Shown here piece after piece: positions 57,695-64,000 of a stretch of DNA of 64,000 nucleotides. The first letter of the stretch is position 1. The number at the start of each line of letters is the position of its first letter. A program made the translations under genes and the position numbers. This stretch comes from Podocnemis expansa (taxonomy: Eukaryota; Chordata; Testudines; Podocnemididae). Where the stretch lies: assembly GCA_007922195.1 (NCBI GenBank), contig ML682007.1, positions 17,406,487 to 17,470,486 on the forward strand. The letters run 5' to 3'. Below the pieces are notes generated by a model. The model ran no database searches. It worked only from the letters and a program-made list of their open reading frames with translations, and was not told the origin of the DNA.

Positions 57695-60385
57695 ATCATG
57701 CATGCACCTTTTGTAGACAGTTATCTATGTCAACACTCATGCTTCATATAATTCTGGTTTTCAAAAGCATTTTCTGAAAGTATTTTTAAATCAAAATGAG
57801 TAGATAGGGATATGAAGTAACTTATGGTATAGAGACATTCAGCATTCATATCACAATAAAATAGAAGGTGTTGTCCAGTGAAATGGAAAGGCTAAAAATT
57901 TTAAACAAATAAAAGAAATTCTTTTTACCCATCAGGTAAATGACTTATAGAACTCACACCACAACATATCAATGGTACTAAGCATCAAAAGAATTCCAAA
58001 AAGGATAAGACACTGCTATGGATAAGCTCTACAATGGCATAAACTAAGATTATAAAAATATAATGAGTAAAATAACATTTTAAGGCATAAACCATCAATT
58101 AATAGTATTCAGGATGCTGTAGAATTGTCCATTAGGGAACTTCTTCCACCTTCCTCTCAAGCATCTGGCCCTCACCACCAAAAAGAGAATTCTGATTTAA
58201 AGGGACACTGATCTGCATGGCAAAACCTGTGCTCCTCTAATAAAATGTGATCACAACCAAAACTGCTTACACGTGGCTCAAGCAAATTCACTGTTAAATT
58301 TGAACAAAATGTGCAGAAAAATGTATTCACTCATCTCACTTGTGTGATGAAGACAAGACCTTTAGTAACACCTGTTATGCCCTTTGGCATATCTACCAAG
58401 TAGCATTTTTTTTCTAAACTTTGCAAACAGATATCTTACTTCTTATACCTTTCCAAATGTTCAGACATCTTCTTTGGTATATGTGTTTTCAAAAGCCCAG
58501 AGCTTAGTCAAATTAGGAAGGAGCAATGGCCATTAATAGACATTTCCAGCTAATGAAATCATCACCTTTTGAAGTTCACAGAGAAATGAGTTAACACCAG
58601 CATACTGCATACAGCTTTGTGTTGCTACGCAGCAGACCAGAACTCCGTTCCTGGGGAAAAAACATTCCTCCCATGGAAAAGACACTGGGAGGGAAATAAG
58701 GGGGAAGGAAAATGCTGCAAGCTTTTCCAAGTACTGGCTTTCATGGAGGGAATGATTTGGGAACAGTGGATTTTAGAGGCCACGCATTTCCTGCTACCCT
58801 TTCAGAATAGATCCTGGTACTACTACTCTGTACCCTGCTCTGAATCTCTCTTCAGATCCAATTTGCCAGGGAATAAGGCCACCACAGAAACAGAGCGTTC
58901 AACCCTTCAAGATGCTGAGTACATGACATTACTCAGCACTGGGTAATTATGTGGCATTTCACTTGAAACCCCAGAAGTGAAGAGCTAATTTTTTTTTTTT
59001 TAGTCTCTCTTTGTGCAAGCAAAAACAATCCATACAGGGGAACTTTTAGCACTTAGAACGACAGGATTTCTGTCAAGATAATTTTAAAAGAAGGAGCATA
59101 ATGCCAATGGAAAACAAGTCTCTTCCCATATGAGGGTTTTGAACAAATTAATACTATTCCATTTGAAAACCTGTAAAGTCAATTGACACCTCAGATGACT
59201 GCACAAACACACACAAAAATGTTAATCAATTGTCACCACATCAATCCCCAGAGCTTCTGCAAGTCAGTAGGAAGGTTTTTAGCTATGAAGGCATCTCACT
59301 ATGGACTCAAGTGACTTTGTTAGAAGGATTTACAGTTGATGTTGAAAAATTTAGTTTAGCAATTTTTTCCCATTAACCCCATAACCTTTCCAAGCCAATC
59401 ATTTTAATGCAACATCCTTAACCACCTATTCCATGGTCCAGTATGTGCTTTTGGTCACATGATCTGCACTTATCAGGATTTTTGAAAAGCTGCATTTTGC
59501 TCCTACTTTGTAAAGCCTTTGAGAAGGCAGAGAACAACAGACTAAAGGGGTGAAAAGAAGGGGCACAACTGATTCTTCCTATTTGCTTGGGAGCTGTTTA
59601 GAAGTACATAGTTTGGTATACAGGATCAAATTTCTGGTCCTCTGATCTGCTTCTAGCACCATCAAATAAGGGGGAAATCCTCCATTATGTATCTAACCAA
59701 TTTTCTGTGCTAGGGAAAAATAGCTTGCCTGATCCCTATGGCAAAAAGGTTATGTTATGAAGCATAAGATGATTATCTTTACCTTAGTGAGGTTAACCAT
59801 CAAAAACAGTGGCCCCAATTGTCTCTTTGGCTTCTATGAGCCAAAAGGACCCTGATATGGCTCAACCCAGGGAGCTGTGCAAGGGGAAAATGTGCATGTT
59901 GATTCCGTCATTCTTCCCCATCCTCTGAAATGCCCTGGAAATGCCCCAAAAACACTCCATAGGAATTAGGTTCCATAGATCATATGGGGTGGGGCTAGCA
60001 AAAGAGGAGGACACTGTATCCAGAACATTCTACCAAAAAACAGCAAATATATCCATTTGAAGCAGCTCCAGCACTCTAGTTTCCACAATCTCCAATGCTG
60101 CCACACTGCTCCTTATTTTGTAATTTAAGAAAGAGAGGCGAGCTAAGATCTGTTCAGATAACTGTTCCCACCACTAACCGCCTGTGCCTTGTAACACTGA
60201 GTATAGCACTGGATGTGGAACAAGAATGTCATGATTTCAAGCAGTTTGTCGAATAATTAAATTAATACACAATACCTAGCTGGCTCAATTCGATTAGCCA
60301 GGCTCCAGCATATAATATAATTTCTACTGCCTGTTTTAGACACTAATAGCCTGAGATCTCTTTAGATGTGTGTGGTGCCAGCTAT
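57695..60385. other. NSG2 intron, no feature recognised
   Basis: AT-rich. The open frame at 58617-58946 has no domain and no splice context. Confidence 0.45.
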
Positions 60386-60395
60386 GGTCTGTAGG

Positions 60396-60648
60396 CAGAG
60401 CCAGATTTTGGTGTTTGTAGGCCCTAGGCACTTGCACTCCAAAATGTACAAAAAGAGGGATAAACAGCAATTGAATTACGTCGATTGACATGATGCACTT
60501 TAAACTATTCTAATGCTAAATCACATGATTTTCCTTATTTTTCCTCATTTTTTCTGCTTTTTTAATTTTTTCTCTCCTTCGTATGCCTTAAAAATTTTGT
60601 AGGCCCTAGGCACTGTGCCTACAGTGCCTAATGGGAAATCCGGCACTG
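60396..60648. mobile_element. Non-autonomous hAT element, 253 bp
   Basis: The termini CAGAGCCAGATTT and (inverted right end) CAGTGCCGGATTT match at 11 of 13 positions. A perfect 8-bp target duplication TCTGTAGG flanks it (60388-60395; 60649-60656). The interior is AT-rich and carries 'gtaggccctaggcac' at both ends. It has no coding capacity. Confidence 0.9.
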
Positions 60649-60659
60649 TCTGTAGGACA

Positions 60660-62600
60660 TATTTCTGTGTCAAGTCAAAAACCTTGAACAGAAAATACAT
60701 TGCTCAGTTTACAAGTCCCTATTCCTTACGGTAGACCTAAAGCACCAGTTTTTGATGGAGAGGCTTAAAATGTTGAGTGCTAATTAATTTCTACTTTACT
60801 TAAAAGGCTTTACATTGAGTGCCTTAGCATATTCCTTCTACCCCAAAAAATAGTTTAATGCAGGTACATCAGAGAGGAATAAGTGATTTTTGTCTTCCAG
60901 CAGGAATGAGTTCACTGTTGTTCTTCTGCCATCTTATTCTCAGCAATGGCACCATCATACTGCAAGTCCTACTGACGTGTAGAAGCTGAGTGTTCACTGT
61001 TAGTTTTTATGGAGACTCCTTTATAAATCAGAAAAGAAACTCCCCAAAAAGACCATTCTGGCTTCTAGGGACATGGCCCTGCAACCCTTACACGTGTGCC
61101 TCCTTTCCAAGCATGAAGAGAGCTGCAGAAGCCACCTTTCCAGCATCTCTCAGAGAATGACATCCTAAAATTATCCAGTGTAAAAAGGGGTTTCTCCACT
61201 TTGAGGTCATGCTAAAGATGAGTCAAAATGGAAAACTGGGATCCAGATTCTGAATGTCCTCAAAGGCCTATTTGTCCATGAAGTTATGATTCAAAACTCT
61301 AGCTGCTGAAAGATGTTACAGTTTAACAAGAATAAATATTAGAGGATAGTACAAACTCAAACCCTCCAGAATGAACTTCTAGAGCTACAAAAGCTTGACT
61401 AAGGCCTTTTAGAGGTTTTCCTATCAAGTATTGTAATTTGAATCTATAAAATTTTGAACAAGAGGTTCAGATTTCAATCTTGGCCCTCCACATGGGTGAA
61501 GCACATTGTAACATATCCTATGCCATGTGTCAAAGCTGCTTTGCTAAGACACTTGGTGATAACATGCAGAGGACAGGATGACCCCAGTGGAAGATACACA
61601 AGGGCATCCAAGATCAGATTTAGGATTCTTAGTGGTCAAACAGTGAAGTCCTAAATTTAACTCTATGTTCCAGTTTCAACCAGGTGCTGGTTGCTCATGA
61701 ATGCCAATTATAATGACTTTATCCTCTAGTCCAAATTCCCAATTAACACATGGAACTTCAGAAAAATGTACAGAGCAAGAGTGGAAGAGTCTTGTTTCTA
61801 AATCACTGCTATGAGTAAGCTATTCAATTAATGGACTACCACACAAGGACATCTCTTTGTGACCACTGATTAGCAACATCTTATAATATCCCATCATGTT
61901 GTGCAATGTCTCACCAGGACATTTCATGCCTCTTATTACACAAAGGACTTGACTTAGAAGCCTTACCTCACCAAAGACACTTTTAAATACAATAGTGGGG
62001 ACAAGAGAGAATGAGATGAGTCACCAGCACAATGTCTCTCTCCCAGCACTTTGGCTGACGGAGCTCAGTCTTTCGCTGGAAGCTCTCAAGAATTTAATCT
62101 TCTCTCTGGCTTCTCCATTTATATTGTGTTGGATTCAAGTTGTCAGGATCCTGCATGTAGACAGGGCGATCATGCTCCCATGCCTCATTCACTGAGGACC
62201 CAATCTTACACGGGATCTCCTACCATGAGTAGGAGTGCAATAGCAGGTCCATAAAACAGAATCACCATTTGTAATTAAGTTTCTCAAACTCACACTGAAA
62301 GGTGCTCCTCCTGGTTAGCACTAGCAGAATAGTAACAGAATAACATTCATTTGTTCATGTGAAAGCGTTTGATGAATACATAACTACTGGTTAGTGTGTT
62401 TCATATGTCTCTATCTGTTCCCAATCCACAGGGCATCTTAGTCTGTTACAGCCCCAGCAAGAGACTAATGCCTATTATTTGTCAAACTATAGCAGTTTGT
62501 GCATTTAGTTCTTTTGGTTCCTACTTCAGTCCCTAGTGTATGAACCAAGATACAGGGGAAATATGATCTAACAGGTCACTACACTAGAACTCTCATAGAG
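60660..62600. other. NSG2 intron, no feature recognised
   Basis: Nothing assigned. Confidence 0.45.
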
Positions 62601-62602
62601 TG

Positions 62603-62745
62603 CCTGTCATCTGTGTAACCTTGGGCAAGTTACATTAGCACACTGTGCCTCAGCCTCCCTTCTGTAAAATGGGATAACAGTACTTCCTCACTGCACAAAG
62701 GTGTTGTGAAGCACTCAGACACTATGGTCATACGTAACTAAGACA
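62603..62745. repeat. MIR-like SINE relic
   Basis: Blocks are 'gtgtaaccttgggcaagtta', 'actgtgcctcagcctccctt', 'ctgtaaaatgggataacagt' and 'ggtgttgtgaagcactcag'. It is a good match to this SINE class. Confidence 0.75.
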
Positions 62746-62829
62746 AGTGGATATGCACAGCTAAGCACCATCTAGGGCTTTATGATAACCCTATTTGATG
62801 TTAATTTTGTCATCCCCATAAAACACCAC

Positions 62830-63575
62830 AGTCCACCTCATAGAGGACTGGAGAAGGACAAACATAGAACCTATCTTTAAAAATGGAAACCAAGAGAACC
62901 CAGGGCATTGTAAACTAGTCAATCCGGCTTTGATTCCAGGAAGGATACTGGAATAAGTTATTAAACAATGTGTGTAAACACCGAGAGAATACAGAGTCAT
63001 CAGAAAAATGGATTTGTCAAGAATAAAGCATGCCAAACCAACTAAATTTCCATCTTTAACTGGGACATTGACTTAGCAGATGGGGATGATATAGATGTGA
63101 TATGACTTGATTTTAGTAAGGCTTTTGATGTGGTCCCCCCTGCTATCTTAAGTGGGAGGATGTATCTAGTGGAAACCTACAGCGTCCTTAGTCTGGTACT
63201 ATTCAATATTTTCATTAATGACTTGGATAACTGAAGGGAGAATATGCTGATAAGAGTCTTCAACTATGTTAGGGGCTATTATAAAGAGGATGGTAATCAG
63301 CTGGTCTCCATGTCTTCTGAAATAATATCTTACTCTATTGAAAGGGGATTTTGGTTAGATATTAGGAATAAGGTTTCTAGCTACAAGGATAGTAAAGCAC
63401 TGGAACAGGCTTCCAAAGGAGGTTGTGAAATCCCCCCTCATGACAGCTGTTTAAGAATGGGCTGGACAAACATCTATCAGAGGCAGTTTAGGCTCTAGGT
63501 TTACTTGCTCTTGCCTCCTTGGCATGGGTGTCTTGACTAGGTGACCTCTCCAGGTCTTTTTCAGCCCAATGTTTG
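62830..63575 (+). pseudogene. CR1 LINE, decayed and internally deleted
   Basis: Blocks 'gaggactggagaaggacaaa', 'aagagaacccagggcattgt', 'atggatttgtcaagaataaa' and 'gattttagtaaggcttttga' (motif A, DFSKAFD) are followed by 'ctattcaatattttcattaa' (LFNIFIND). It then jumps to the C-terminal region (GYYKEDGNQLVS, GFWLDIRNKVSSYKDSKALEQ). The thumb and catalytic YADD part is missing. The 3' end 'cccaatgtttgtatgattt' is CR1-like. Many frameshifts are present. Confidence 0.85.
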
Positions 63576-63579
63576 TATG

Positions 63580-64000
63580 ATTTGATGTTAATAGGCGGTG
63601 TCCAGATTTTCCAAGATGTTGTGTACCTGCAACTTCCACTGACCTAATATGGTTTTGGGGAGCTCCACGCTGCTTAAAATCAGGCTTTGAATTATTTTGC
63701 TGCATACCTGCTCATCTACACTAGTGATGTTCAACAACACTAAGCTAAACAATTAACTGGGAAAGCCTACGCAAGTAGTCACTGGATCAAAAGCCAGACG
63801 GATGGAGTTGACCCTATGCCCCATAAAGGTGTACAGGATAGAAAGATAACACAAGGAGCTTCCCCGGAACAACCTTGCATACCCTGAGCAAAGTACAAAG
63901 AGCAGTCACAAGTCTGGAGTCAGCTAAGACTGGTGGGAGCAGGCATTCAAATGACAGCCAAGGACAGAAGAGTGCAGAACTGTTTTGTTCACATTGTGAG
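63580..64000. other. NSG2 intron at window edge, no exon seen
   Basis: Part of 63590-63690 ('gtgtccagattttccaagat' to 'cttaaaatcaggctttg') looks like another small ancient fold-back repeat. No coding exon of NSG2 is visible. Confidence 0.4.

Noticed and set aside
50316..64000. Search for earlier NSG2 exons on the minus strand
   Set aside because: Scanned for sequences encoding the acidic TEYxPE and KIAEF region and the MVKL start. No match with splice sites was found.

Overview
The window is vertebrate nuclear DNA: AT-rich, mostly non-coding and dense with old transposon copies. CR1 LINEs, Tx1-type LINE tails, Penelope-like fragments with long inverted ends, fold-back MITEs flanked by TTA, and hAT mini-elements together suggest a non-avian sauropsid. 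A turtle is most likely; a crocodilian cannot be excluded. A 10-base N run at 11388-11397 marks an assembly gap. No bacterial, plasmid or phage features and no CRISPR array were seen.

One host gene is identifiable. Two exons on the minus strand, 50205-50315 and 48458-48649, carry clean splice signals and join in phase. They encode the last 100 residues of the neuronal vesicle membrane protein NSG2 (HMP19/P19), followed by a 3' UTR with an AATAAA signal near 48180. The amino-terminal exons were not found and probably lie beyond base 64000. Bases 50316-64000 would then be intron, and everything left of about 48160 is downstream flank. In human the next gene past the NSG2 3' end is MSX2, with a large gene desert between them; synteny here is inference.

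Layout. 1-8.7 kb: LTR-like repeat, MIR-like SINE relics and two decayed LINE fragments. 8.7-15 kb: multi-hairpin MITE, Penelope termini, a hAT mini-element, and a Penelope GIY-YIG endonuclease relic at 13.9-14.4 kb. 15-27 kb: mostly unique AT-rich DNA with SINE relics and a Tx1 tail at 17.1 kb. 27-33 kb: two Penelope-derived pieces, a solo LTR, a (CA)n tract, a fold-back MITE and a hAT mini-element. 33.9-37.4 kb: a CR1 split by a 2-kb Tx1-type LINE with a 14-bp target duplication. 39.9-40.4 kb: CR1 tail. 43.7-44.8 kb: a Tx1 tail split by a MITE. 48.2-64 kb: NSG2 exons and intron with MITEs, Penelope termini, a hAT element with a perfect 8-bp duplication at 60.4 kb, and a decayed CR1 at 62.8-63.6 kb.

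The most interesting non-gene signal is in the Penelope-derived ends. They repeatedly show the order CTGANGA, a helix, then GAAA, which resembles a hammerhead ribozyme core. Two different end families keep this order with different but complementary helix arms. No wholly new coding system was found.
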